A DNA stretch of 64,000 bases from positions 1-64,000 of the forward strand of contig NZ_JAKRRY010000014.1 in NCBI RefSeq assembly GCF_026191675.1. Direction: 5' to 3'. The first letter of the stretch is position 1. Every line of letters begins with the position of its first letter. The translations under genes and the position numbers were made by a program. This DNA is from Vibrio qingdaonensis. Lineage in GTDB: Bacteria > Pseudomonadota > Gammaproteobacteria > Enterobacterales > Vibrionaceae. Below the pieces are notes generated by a model. It was not told the origin of the DNA, did not search any database, and worked only from the letters and a program-made list of their open reading frames with translations. Shown in pieces: positions 37,750 through 46,120 of this stretch.

Positions 37750-38435
37750 GTACATCAAAACAACTCGCTAAAAACGGCTTATGGGATAACAACCCAGCGT
37801 TAGTTCAGCTGTTAGGCTTATGCCCCCTATTAGCGGTCTCTTCGACCATAACCAATGCGCTTGGTTTAGGGCTTGCTACTCTTGCGGTATTAGTCGGCTC
37901 TAACGTCACGGTCTCGCTCATACGCGATTATGTGCCAAAAGAAGTCAGAATCCCGGTTTTTGTCATGATTATTGCGGCGCTCGTAACCTGTGTACAGCTA
38001 CTCATGAATGCCTACGCGTATGGATTGTACTTGTCACTTGGTATCTTCATCCCATTGATCGTGACCAACTGCATCATCATTGGACGCGCCGAAGCTTTTG
38101 CTTCGAAAAATGAAGTTCTGCCAGCCGCGCTCGACGGTTTATGGATGGGACTCGGCATGACCGCGGTTCTGGTTGTTTTAGGCGCAATGCGCGAAATCAT
38201 AGGTAACGGTACCTTGTTTGATGGTGCAGACTTACTTCTGGGTGACTGGGCGTTAGCGCTTAGAATTCAACTGTTCCAGTTTGATAGCCAATTCTTGCTC
38301 GCCCTGCTGCCACCGGGAGCGTTCATTGGCGTTGGTTTTCTTATTGCCCTTAAAAACGTCATCGATCGTAAAATAGCAATGCGTCAACCAACACAAGAAA
38401 AGCCAACGATTGAGCGAGCAAGAGTCACCAACTAA
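37746..38435 (+). CDS. rsxE: Rsx/Rnf electron transport complex subunit E
   Basis: 229 residues, six membrane helices, paralogous to RsxA. It has the conserved [17 protein letters not shown] near residue 16 and [18 protein letters not shown] near 100, with the cysteines that pair with RsxA's to bind the membrane cluster. It ends the rsx operon, followed by a terminator. Confidence 0.96.
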   Translation: MSTSKQLAKNGLWDNNPALVQLLGLCPLLAVSSTITNALGLGLATLAVLVGSNVTVSLIRDYVPKEVRIPVFVMIIAALVTCVQLLMNAYAYGLYLSLGIFIPLIVTNCIIIGRAEAFASKNEVLPAALDGLWMGLGMTAVLVVLGAMREIIGNGTLFDGADLLLGDWALALRIQLFQFDSQFLLALLPPGAFIGVGFLIALKNVIDRKIAMRQPTQEKPTIERARVTN

Positions 38436-38445
38436 TCACGCCTAA

Positions 38446-38470
38446 TAATGCCCCAATTTTTGGGGCATTA
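38446..38470 (+). terminator. Terminator after rsxE
   Basis: TAATGCCCCAA-TTT-TTGGGGCATTA, a strong stem but with a weak T tail (TTG). nth lies 114 bases on and may be partly separate. Confidence 0.7.
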
Positions 38471-38583
38471 TTGTAAAGACTATAGATATAATTCAGCGTA
38501 TATGTATGATTCAAAACATATGCATGATTCAAAATATGTATGGCACAGAGCGTTTATTCACCGGAAGAAAAAGTTAGCAAGTC

Positions 38584-39219
38584 ATGAATAATATAAAAAG
38601 AAGAGAAATCCTAGAAAGGCTTCGAGAGAATAACCCTAAACCTGAAACAGAGCTCAACTGGAGTAGTCCATTTGAGTTATTGATCGCAGTACTGCTGTCA
38701 GCGCAAGCCACCGACGTCAGCGTAAATAAAGCGACAGATAAGCTCTACCCTATCGCTAACACACCAGAAGCGATCTTGGCTTTAGGTGTTGATGGAGTAA
38801 AAGAGTACATAAAGACGATTGGCTTATTTAATTCAAAAGCAGAAAACGTCATTAAAACCTGCCGCATATTGATTGAGCAGCATGGCAGCGTGGTTCCTGA
38901 GAACCGAGAAGCCTTAGAAGCGCTACCGGGTGTAGGGCGTAAAACCGCAAACGTGGTACTCAACACCGCTTTTGGCTGGCCCACTATCGCCGTTGATACC
39001 CATATTTACCGCGTATCAAATCGTACTAAGTTAGCAATGGGTAAAACCGTTGATGACGTCGAGACCAAACTATTAAAAGTCGTACCGAAAGAATTCAAAC
39101 TCGATGTTCACCACTGGTTAATTCTACACGGTCGCTATACCTGTGTAGCTCGAAAGCCACGCTGTGGCAGCTGCATCATCGAAGATTTATGCGAATTTAA
39201 AGACAAAACCGACGTATAG
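38584..39219 (+). CDS. nth: Endonuclease III
   Basis: A 211-residue DNA glycosylase/AP lyase for oxidised pyrimidines. The helix-hairpin-helix LPGVGRKTANVV carries the catalytic lysine near 120, VDTHIYRVSNR the aspartate near 138, and the C-terminal [4Fe-4S] loop C-x6-C-x2-C-x5-C reads CVARKPRCGSCIIEDLC. Length equals E. coli Nth. Its position behind rsxE is a conserved arrangement in gammaproteobacteria. Confidence 0.97.
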   Translation: MNNIKRREILERLRENNPKPETELNWSSPFELLIAVLLSAQATDVSVNKATDKLYPIANTPEAILALGVDGVKEYIKTIGLFNSKAENVIKTCRILIEQHGSVVPENREALEALPGVGRKTANVVLNTAFGWPTIAVDTHIYRVSNRTKLAMGKTVDDVETKLLKVVPKEFKLDVHHWLILHGRYTCVARKPRCGSCIIEDLCEFKDKTDV

Positions 39220-39293
39220 ACCAAACGATGCGACAAACCATCGTGTTTACATAAACAAGTAGTGGCTATACAAAGACAATTAAGGAGCAATGC

Positions 39294-39710
39294 ATGTCAA
39301 ACGGTCGTATTTTACATACTATGCTACGCGTAGGAGATCTGGATAAATCGATTTCTTTCTATAGCGATGTGATTGGAATGAACTTACTACGTAAAAATGA
39401 AAATACCGAGTATAAATACACACTCGCATTTTTAGGTTTTGGTGATGAGTCTGAAGGTTCCGTTATTGAGCTCACCTATAACTGGGGTGTGACTGAGTAC
39501 GAACTAGGCTCTGCTTATGGACACATTGCCATTGGTGTTGATGATATCTACTCAACGTGTGATGCGATTAAAGCGGCAGGTGGCAATGTGACTCGTGAGC
39601 CGGGCCCTGTTAAAGGTGGCACAACTCAGATCGCGTTTGTGAAAGATCCTGATGGCTACATGATTGAACTGATTCAAAACAAGCAGGCAAGTGCTGGCTT
39701 AGAAGGCTAA
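39294..39710 (+). CDS. gloA: Lactoylglutathione lyase (glyoxalase I)
   Basis: 138 residues of the VOC superfamily, converting the methylglyoxal-glutathione hemithioacetal to lactoylglutathione. The metal ligands are visible as His in RILHTMLRV near residue 8, Glu in VIELTYNW near 59, His in GHIAIGV near 77 and Glu in MIELIQNK near 125, the set of Ni-dependent GloA. ATG at 39294 has AAGGAG upstream. Monocistronic with its own terminator. Confidence 0.95.
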   Translation: MSNGRILHTMLRVGDLDKSISFYSDVIGMNLLRKNENTEYKYTLAFLGFGDESEGSVIELTYNWGVTEYELGSAYGHIAIGVDDIYSTCDAIKAAGGNVTREPGPVKGGTTQIAFVKDPDGYMIELIQNKQASAGLEG

Positions 39711-39737
39711 CTCACTTACCAATCCTAAGCGATAATC

Positions 39738-39764
39738 AAGGCGTACTTCTCAGTACGCCTTATT
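39738..39764 (+). terminator. Terminator of gloA, also facing motY
   Basis: AAGGCGTACT-TCTC-AGTACGCCTT followed by ATTTAT, between convergent gloA and motY. Confidence 0.85.
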
Positions 39765-39812
39765 TATATCCTATCACCTGCACACCCTGTATCGGACAAT
39801 GGAGGGCGACGG

Positions 39813-40697
39813 TTAAACCTCCGTTCGACCAAAAGAAATGACGACTCGCTGGTTTTTTGCTTTACCAATTGGTGACGCATTGTCTGCAATTGGGCGGCGC
39901 TTTCCATAACCTTGAACCTGAATTCGATCCTTTGGCAAACCAAGTGATTGGAAGTAATCTTGCAGTATTGTGGCTCGCTTCTCCGACAATCGCTGACTCT
40001 CACTCTTTGTTTCTGATGCATCTGTATAAGTAGACACCAAAACCAAATCGATATTTTGATTGTAGCGAACGTATTCGGCTATTTGTTGCAAGCGATGTTG
40101 AGATGTTTTGTTTAGCTGTTCACTATTGGCATCATAATGGAGAATCGTAAACGAGATATCTTCAAAACTATATGGCAATAGGTTGGCGATACAGTCACTA
40201 AAGACATTGTACTTGGCTTGAAACAACACAGAGGACAGTGACACTTCGATACGCTCATCACGACTCTGCCAATCTTGATAACTGAACGTGGGATAACGCC
40301 CTTTCTCTAGTTCACTGAGTAAGCTCCATGCCGCTTGTCCACCCACATAGCCGTTAAATTGTCGGAAAAACTGCAAATTAGAAATACGGTCAGCACTATC
40401 ACCTGGACGCCATGGTGGTGGCATAGAAACCAAGCTGACATTTCGAGTTTCTCCCATTGAACGTAACATTTTTAGTTCAAAGTCGAGATTCATTTTCTTA
40501 CCTGCTTTAGCGGTAAATTGTGCATCTCCAAAATTCGGGATCGGGTGCACCAACTGACATTCCAGAGGCGTGTTCATCACCATTTCCCATTGAGATTGAG
40601 TCGGCGTGGCCACATAGCGCTTTTCAATTGCCGCTTCAACCTGAGGCGCCAGTACGCAAGATAACAATGGCAAGGTGAATAAGGCTTTTAATTTCAT
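39813..40697 (-). CDS. motY: Sodium-driven flagellar motor T-ring protein MotY
   Basis: 294 residues with a signal peptide ([22 protein letters not shown]), an N-terminal MotY-specific domain and a C-terminal OmpA-like peptidoglycan-binding domain ([20 protein letters not shown] near 230 and [13 protein letters not shown] near 265). MotY with MotX forms the periplasmic T ring that holds the PomAB stators of the polar flagellum. The ATG at 40697 starts the signal peptide; longer in-frame extension has no signal. A strong hairpin precedes it. Divergent from rnt, as in other vibrios. Confidence 0.93.
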   Translation of the reverse strand: MKLKALFTLPLLSCVLAPQVEAAIEKRYVATPTQSQWEMVMNTPLECQLVHPIPNFGDAQFTAKAGKKMNLDFELKMLRSMGETRNVSLVSMPPPWRPGDSADRISNLQFFRQFNGYVGGQAAWSLLSELEKGRYPTFSYQDWQSRDERIEVSLSSVLFQAKYNVFSDCIANLLPYSFEDISFTILHYDANSEQLNKTSQHRLQQIAEYVRYNQNIDLVLVSTYTDASETKSESQRLSEKRATILQDYFQSLGLPKDRIQVQGYGKRRPIADNASPIGKAKNQRVVISFGRTEV

Positions 40698-40719
40698 AAA
40701 GATAAATAACTCGACTTTT

Positions 40720-40753
40720 ACAGCATAGCGGCACGGGATTGCCGCTATGCTGT
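40720..40753. other. Perfect 14-bp inverted repeat in the motY leader
   Basis: ACAGCATAGCGGCA and TGCCGCTATGCTGT flank a 6-base loop, 23 bases upstream of the motY ATG. It could be an operator or an RNA hairpin. The rest of the 342-base motY-rnt gap shows no other clear signal; I found no good sigma-28 promoter. Confidence 0.6.
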
Positions 40754-41039
40754 ATATTAATTCTAACTCTGTTTTACATTGCAAAAATCTAGCCAGTTTC
40801 ACTGATGCCGCGCTTAAGTGGCAAGTGCTGATTAAATTACGCACTACTTGCATAATTTTACGGTATTGATATGCGCACATTAGCATCAATTAAATACACA
40901 TAATGGGCGTTAGCATTACTGTTGTCGAATAGATTCAATAAATAGCGACTAATATTGGCTAAATTAAATGCAGTAGCAGGTATGTTATAGGCGAATAATC
41001 TGCAATAATGCAACCTTCGTCACCATTGATAAATCTAAA

Positions 41040-41690
41040 ATGACTGTAGAAAACGAAGCTCTCACCTTAAAAAAGCGATTCCGTGGCTATTTTCCTGTAG
41101 TTGTCGATGTAGAGACGGCTGGATTTAACGCCAAGACCGATGCTTTACTCGAGATCTGTGCCATCACATTAAAAATGGACGATGCCGGGGATCTTATCCC
41201 TGCGAGTGTTTTACACTACCACATTGAACCATTCGAAGGCGCCAACCTTGAAAAAGAAGCGTTAGAGTTTATAGGTATTCGTGACCCTTTTAGTCCACTT
41301 CGTGGTGCGGTTTCCGAGCAAGAAGCGCTAAAAGAAATCTACAAAGTCATTCGTAAAGAACAGAAGCTGCATGATTGTAGCCGCGCCATCATGGTGGCGC
41401 ATAATGCTAACTTCGATCATAGTTTTGTCAGTGCCGCGAATGAACGTTCAAAATTAAAACGTGTCCCTTTTCACCCTTTTGCAACGTTTGATACCGCTAC
41501 CTTAAGTGGTCTTGCTTTCGGTCAAACCGTTTTGGCGAAAGCTTGCAAAACAGCAGGGATGGAATTTGATAATAAAGAAGCCCACTCGGCACTCTACGAT
41601 ACTCAGAAAACCGCTGAGCTATTTTGCCGAATCGTTAACAAGTGGAAAGCACTAGGTGGCTGGCCGCTTATTGACGATGATAAACAATAA
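41040..41690 (+). CDS. rnt: Ribonuclease T
   Basis: A 216-residue DEDD-type 3'-5' exoribonuclease that trims tRNA CCA ends and other stable RNA. Exo [11 protein letters not shown] (D, E near 20), Exo [11 protein letters not shown] (D near 125) and Exo [18 protein letters not shown] (H, D near 180-186) are complete. The length matches E. coli RNase T. It starts at 41040; no strong ribosome site is seen. Confidence 0.96.
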   Translation: MTVENEALTLKKRFRGYFPVVVDVETAGFNAKTDALLEICAITLKMDDAGDLIPASVLHYHIEPFEGANLEKEALEFIGIRDPFSPLRGAVSEQEALKEIYKVIRKEQKLHDCSRAIMVAHNANFDHSFVSAANERSKLKRVPFHPFATFDTATLSGLAFGQTVLAKACKTAGMEFDNKEAHSALYDTQKTAELFCRIVNKWKALGGWPLIDDDKQ

Positions 41691-41716
41691 TACAAACACA
41701 ACTTTTAGAGTTTAAT

Positions 41717-43042
41717 ATGAATCCTGTTGTTATTTCCGTTTGCATCATGCTGCTGCTAGCACTAATGCGCGTCAACGTTGTCGTTGCGTTGACATTTAGT
41801 GCCATTGTTGGCGGTGTCGTTTCTGGTATGTCACTCACCGATGCGGTCAGTGCCTTTGAAGGCGGTTTGGGTGGCGGTGCCACCATCGCACTTAGCTACG
41901 CTATGCTTGGGACCTTTGCGGTTGCCATCTCAAAATCAGGCGTAACTGATCTATTAGCACAAAGCGTCATTAAAAGAATCCATGGTAAAGAAAATGCGGC
42001 TTCCGCTACTGGTTTAAAATATGTGGTGCTAATAGCCCTTATTTTAGTAACCGTATCGTCGCAAAATATCGTTCCTGTGCATATCGCCTTCATTCCAATT
42101 TTGATTCCACCTTTGTTGGGCGTGTTTGCTAAAATGAAACTTGACCGACGCCTTATTGCTTGTGTACTGACTTTTGGATTGGTCACGCCATACATGATCC
42201 TTCCTGTTGGATTTGGTGGGATCTTCTTAAACAATATTCTTTTGAAAAACTTGCATGACAATGGGCTTGAATCAATCACCGCTGCCCAAGTGCCGATGGC
42301 GATGGTTCTTCCTGCTATCGGGATGATTACTGGTTTGCTTGCCGCGGTGTTCTTTAGCTACCGTAAGCCTCGCCAATATCAAGAAACCGAGCTTACTCAT
42401 GTGGATCCAGAACCTACACATATCAACAAGAAAAACATCTATGTTGCCTTGATTGGTATTGTCATGGCACTCGCGGTACAGCTCACGTCAGGATCAATGA
42501 TTATTGGTGCGCTTGCTGGCTTCATGGTGTTCACTTTTGGTGGTGTAATTGCTTGGAAGGAAACACAAGATGTGTTTACAAAAGGCGTGCACATGATGGC
42601 AATGATCGGCTTTATTATGATTGCCGCTGCAGGCTTCGCCGCGGTCATGAAGCAAACCGGTGGTGTTGAGTCTCTAGTAGAAGCGCTATCAACGAGCATT
42701 GGCGATAACAAGCCACTCGCGGCGCTACTTATGCTAATTGTTGGACTACTCGTCACAATGGGCATTGGTTCTTCATTCTCAACCATTCCAATCCTCGCAA
42801 CGATTTATGTTCCGCTGGCGTTAGCATTTGGTTTCTCACCAATGGCAACAGTAGCGCTGGTCGGTACAGCTGCCGCACTAGGTGATGCAGGCTCGCCAGC
42901 ATCGGACTCAACCTTAGGTCCAACATCGGGTCTAAATGCTGATGGCCAACACGAACATATTTGGGAAACGGTTGTTCCTACCTTTATTCACTACAACATT
43001 CCACTCATCATCTTTGGATGGATTGCGGCAATGGTGCTCTAA
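41717..43042 (+). CDS. Na+/H+ antiporter family (NhaC-like) membrane protein
   Basis: 441 residues with about 11-12 hydrophobic helices. [27 protein letters not shown] sequence near 55 and [21 protein letters not shown] near 395-415 are features of the Na+/H+ antiporter family within the ion-transporter superfamily that contains NhaC. Ion specificity is unknown. It lies 26 bases behind rnt and may share its transcript; a strong bidirectional terminator follows. Confidence 0.82.
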   Translation: MNPVVISVCIMLLLALMRVNVVVALTFSAIVGGVVSGMSLTDAVSAFEGGLGGGATIALSYAMLGTFAVAISKSGVTDLLAQSVIKRIHGKENAASATGLKYVVLIALILVTVSSQNIVPVHIAFIPILIPPLLGVFAKMKLDRRLIACVLTFGLVTPYMILPVGFGGIFLNNILLKNLHDNGLESITAAQVPMAMVLPAIGMITGLLAAVFFSYRKPRQYQETELTHVDPEPTHINKKNIYVALIGIVMALAVQLTSGSMIIGALAGFMVFTFGGVIAWKETQDVFTKGVHMMAMIGFIMIAAAGFAAVMKQTGGVESLVEALSTSIGDNKPLAALLMLIVGLLVTMGIGSSFSTIPILATIYVPLALAFGFSPMATVALVGTAAALGDAGSPASDSTLGPTSGLNADGQHEHIWETVVPTFIHYNIPLIIFGWIAAMVL

Positions 43043-43105
43043 ATGCAATGAGCGTGTGTGCAATCTAGACATGGGCACACCATTGTCTATCCGCACATAA
43101 TGCAA

Positions 43106-43138
43106 TAAAAAAGGCTTGGTCAATGACCAAGCCTTTTT
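43106..43138. terminator. Bidirectional terminator between the antiporter gene and grxD
   Basis: AAAAAAGGCTTGGTCA-ATGACCAAGCCTTTTT, symmetrical A and T runs, between convergent genes. Confidence 0.93.
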
Positions 43139-43180
43139 ACTATTTACCTTAAACATATTAAGTCTAAGACAAACTATAGA

Positions 43181-43516
43181 TTACTCTGAATCACCAGCGT
43201 TGCGCGCGGCAGCTTCTTTAATTAAAGGTTGAAGCTCGCCCTTCTGGAACATTTCCATGATGATGTCACAACCACCAACTAACTCACCTTCAACCCATAA
43301 TTGTGGGAATGTTGGCCATTGCGCGTAACTCGGCAATTCTGCGCGGATATCTGGGTTTTGCAGAATATCAACATAAGCAAACTTCTCACCACAACCCATT
43401 AGAGCTTGTGCTGCCTGTGAAGAAAAACCACAGCTTGGTAGTTTTGGTGAACCTTTCATGTAAAGAAGGATCGTGTTTTCTTCAATTTGCTGTTTGATTT
43501 TATCGATAGTTTCCAT
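43181..43516 (-). CDS. grxD: Monothiol glutaredoxin (Grx4 type)
   Basis: 111 residues with the CGFS active site (KLPSCGFSSQAA near 29) that defines monothiol glutaredoxins; WPTFPQLWVEGELVGGCDI near 67-85 supplies the glutathione/[2Fe-2S] contacts. It carries or transfers Fe-S clusters. Divergent from sodB, a conserved vibrio arrangement. The ATG follows GAGGAAGCA. Confidence 0.95.
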   Translation of the reverse strand: METIDKIKQQIEENTILLYMKGSPKLPSCGFSSQAAQALMGCGEKFAYVDILQNPDIRAELPSYAQWPTFPQLWVEGELVGGCDIIMEMFQKGELQPLIKEAAARNAGDSE

Positions 43517-43829
43517 TGCTTCCTCGAAATACTAGTACTGCGGATGTGTTCACATTCTAGCGAATCGGCGCAGAATAAAAAGCACAATAATTATAAGGTT
43601 ATAATGGCGTTCACAATTGTTAAGCTTGTGCCGCGAATTTTGGCGTTAAAAGAGGATTTCGAGCCTATTGACCCCGGTCACAATGCAAGAAAATCAGACA
43701 TAACTCTTTTAATAAAGTAAAAACTTGCTAAAATAACAATCAGTCAGTCAATACCTTGACTCATATATAAAATAAATTGGAAGCAATCATAGGGTTAGCC
43801 CCTTACTACACTCAATGGAGAAGCGAGCA

Positions 43830-44414
43830 ATGGCATTTGAATTACCAGCACTTCCGTACGCGAAAGACGCACTAGAACCACATATCTCAGCAGAGACTCT
43901 GGATTTCCACCACGGTAAACACCACAACACATATGTTGTTAAGCTTAATGGCCTTGTTCCTGGTACTGAGTTTGAAGGCAAAACACTAGAAGAAGTGGTT
44001 AAGACCTCTACTGGCGGTATCTTCAACAACGCTGCACAGATCTGGAACCACACATTCTACTGGCACTGTCTTGCTCCAAACGCAGGTGGTGAACCAACTG
44101 GTGCGGTTGCAGACGCAATCAACGCTGCATTCGGTTCTTTTGAAGAGTTCAAAGCTAAGTTCACAGATTCTGCGATCAACAACTTTGGTTCTTCATGGAC
44201 ATGGTTGGTGAAAAAAGCAGATGGCACGCTAGACATCGTAAACACGTCAAATGCTGCTACTCCGCTAACTGAAGACGGCGTGACACCACTATTGACGGTT
44301 GATTTGTGGGAACACGCTTACTACATCGACTACCGCAATGTTCGTCCTGACTACATGAACGGTTTCTGGGCACTTGTTAACTGGTCATTCGTTGAGAAAA
44401 ACCTAGCTCAATAA
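43830..44414 (+). CDS. sodB: Superoxide dismutase [Fe]
   Basis: 194 residues. Metal ligands: His in DFHHGKHHNTY near 27, His in WNHTFYWH near 74, Asp and His in DLWEHAYYIDY near 158-162. Gln in NNAAQIWN marks the iron rather than manganese enzyme. It removes superoxide in the cytosol. The ATG at 43830 is behind GGAGAAGCGAGCA; the upstream in-frame ATG overlaps that signal. Iron-dependent control by Fur/RyhB is usual for sodB, but I did not identify a site. Confidence 0.97.
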   Translation: MAFELPALPYAKDALEPHISAETLDFHHGKHHNTYVVKLNGLVPGTEFEGKTLEEVVKTSTGGIFNNAAQIWNHTFYWHCLAPNAGGEPTGAVADAINAAFGSFEEFKAKFTDSAINNFGSSWTWLVKKADGTLDIVNTSNAATPLTEDGVTPLLTVDLWEHAYYIDYRNVRPDYMNGFWALVNWSFVEKNLAQ

Positions 44415-44439
44415 GCGAGTATTTCCAACTAATGATATT

Positions 44440-44464
44440 AAGCCTGCTTTCGCAGGCTTTTTTG
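44440..44464 (+). terminator. Terminator of sodB
   Basis: AAGCCTGC-TTTC-GCAGGCTTTTTT, 26 bases after the stop. Confidence 0.93.
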
Positions 44465-44555
44465 TGTCTTTAAGTAAGAAAACATTAACTTAGATAATAA
44501 AATACTAAAGTGCCCCCTCGACTCGCCGATAACTCTATTGACCATCGAGGATACT

Positions 44556-45059
44556 ATGCAAATTCATACGTTAGACCAAGCACACTTAATCAACGAATTA
44601 CAATGTGGAACATCACTTAGTCGTGCTGTTGTACAAGGTCGACGTGCCGATTTTGCTTTGCTGCTTTCTATGCTCAGCAATGACTCCCGAGAAACATCCG
44701 TGATCGAAGATGTTGACTCTGCCATTACCGATGAGGCGGTACTAAAGAAAAGATTTGATGTCCCTACCGCACAAAAGCTATCCGGAAGCCTGGACGACTA
44801 TGATAACTCGGCTGCCATTGCTCATCAATTTCATCAAGGTGGTCTCGCCAGCGCCAAACTGCGCCATTATAGTTCCCCTGAACCACTAAGCTTCCAACCA
44901 ACGCATACACAAGGCTTAACCGAAGAGGTATACCAAAACCTGTCCGGGCACACGCGCAGACAACTTACCCATGGCGCTCCTCATCAGCAACAAGTTGATG
45001 TGCTGTACAACACACTATCCACCGCCTACCGCAAAGATCAAATCTCCGTTCGCTTATAA
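44556..45059 (+). CDS. VC2046/SO_2500-family protein of unknown function
   Basis: 167 residues, cytosolic, no membrane segment. The N-terminal part MQIHTLDQAHLINELQ and LSRAVVQGRRADFALLLSMLS, together with the place directly behind sodB, identify the conserved vibrio/Shewanella family named after VC2046. The C-terminal half is polar with many Gln and His and ends HGAPHQQQVDVLYNTLSTAY. No function is known to me. The ATG at 44556 follows GAGGATACT; an upstream TTG is less likely. Confidence 0.8.
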   Translation: MQIHTLDQAHLINELQCGTSLSRAVVQGRRADFALLLSMLSNDSRETSVIEDVDSAITDEAVLKKRFDVPTAQKLSGSLDDYDNSAAIAHQFHQGGLASAKLRHYSSPEPLSFQPTHTQGLTEEVYQNLSGHTRRQLTHGAPHQQQVDVLYNTLSTAYRKDQISVRL

Positions 45060-45263
45060 CCCTTTAAAAAATATGGATAACTACTGCAACACTCAACATT
45101 AGTACACTACGCAATGTGATTTGCTGCAAATTTAACCAAATTAAACCGTACGCATATACAAAACCTTGACGATATTCACAACTCACGCACAGTTTATATA
45201 CCAAGTTATTAAATCACTGACCTCGCCAATTTGGGCTAACCGAAACCAATTTTCGGAGATTCT

Positions 45264-45938
45264 ATGATCATTAAAGACTCGGTAGTACTGATTACCTCTG
45301 CCGGTACCACATTAGGTGCGATGCTAGCGATTCATTTTTCTCGTTTGGGAGCCCATGTCTTTCTGTGTGACACCGATGCTTCCAAGCTGCACAGTACCTA
45401 TGTCCGCTGCAAAGATATGACACATCAAGTCGAAAAAGTCTTAATTAGCGACATTTCAATGCCTAATATCGAGCAGCTATTTAATGCTGTTGAACAGAAG
45501 TCAGGAAAGGTACCTGACGTACTCGTCAATCATTGGCTTTCACTACCAAGACAGTCTTTAACTGATACTATTTCTGGGCGACAGTTCATTACTCAATTCT
45601 CATTACTCGCATCCAGTTTATTTATGTTTGGACAAGTCGCCGCAGAAAGAATGTCTCAAGGACAGTCCGGTGTGATTGTGAATGTCGTCGCCCAAGAACC
45701 TAATCAGAACCTAAGCGATTTAGACAACACTATGTCAATGGTTTCTGGGTTTACTAAGAGTTGGGCGAAAGAACTCGAACCTCATAATGTACGCGTGGGT
45801 GGCGTCATTCCCATGAAAAGCCATAACTTTAATATTTCTGGGCATTGGGCAGAAATACAAGATGAGCTCACCCGCACCACCGAGTACATCGTCACCAACG
45901 ATTACTTCAGCGGGAGAGTCGTCAGCACCGAGGCTTAG
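45264..45938 (+). CDS. SDR-like protein without the catalytic Tyr-Lys pair
   Basis: 224 residues with a Rossmann fold. The N-terminal loop LITSAGTTLGAMLA deviates from TGxxxGxG but keeps glycines, and CDTDASKL follows the second strand. At the usual YxxxK site the sequence is DNTMSMVSGFTKSWAKEL, so neither the tyrosine nor the lysine is present, while the following helix FTKSWAKELEPHNVRV and the VGGVIP strand are normal. It may be a pseudoenzyme or a binding protein. A clear GGAG lies before the ATG. It follows the VC2046-family gene by about 200 bases. Confidence 0.82.
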   Translation: MIIKDSVVLITSAGTTLGAMLAIHFSRLGAHVFLCDTDASKLHSTYVRCKDMTHQVEKVLISDISMPNIEQLFNAVEQKSGKVPDVLVNHWLSLPRQSLTDTISGRQFITQFSLLASSLFMFGQVAAERMSQGQSGVIVNVVAQEPNQNLSDLDNTMSMVSGFTKSWAKELEPHNVRVGGVIPMKSHNFNISGHWAEIQDELTRTTEYIVTNDYFSGRVVSTEA

Positions 45939-46022
45939 CCACCATTAAAGCCTTATCACGCCAAAGCTTAATCAGCACCGAAAAGGTGCGCCGCAACAAT
46001 ATCGAAGCCCCTTCCAACCAAT

Positions 46023-46058
46023 AAAAAAAGGCCCCTCTTCTTACGAAGAGGGGCCTTT
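46023..46058. terminator. Bidirectional terminator between the SDR-like gene and adhE
   Basis: AAAAAGGCCCCTCTTC-TTAC-GAAGAGGGGCCTTT, between convergent genes. Confidence 0.92.
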
Positions 46059-46120
46059 ATCTTTTCCCGATGTGGCTTATTTTGATGCAGTATCCGTGCT
46101 AGCGAAAACTACGTTCGAAA

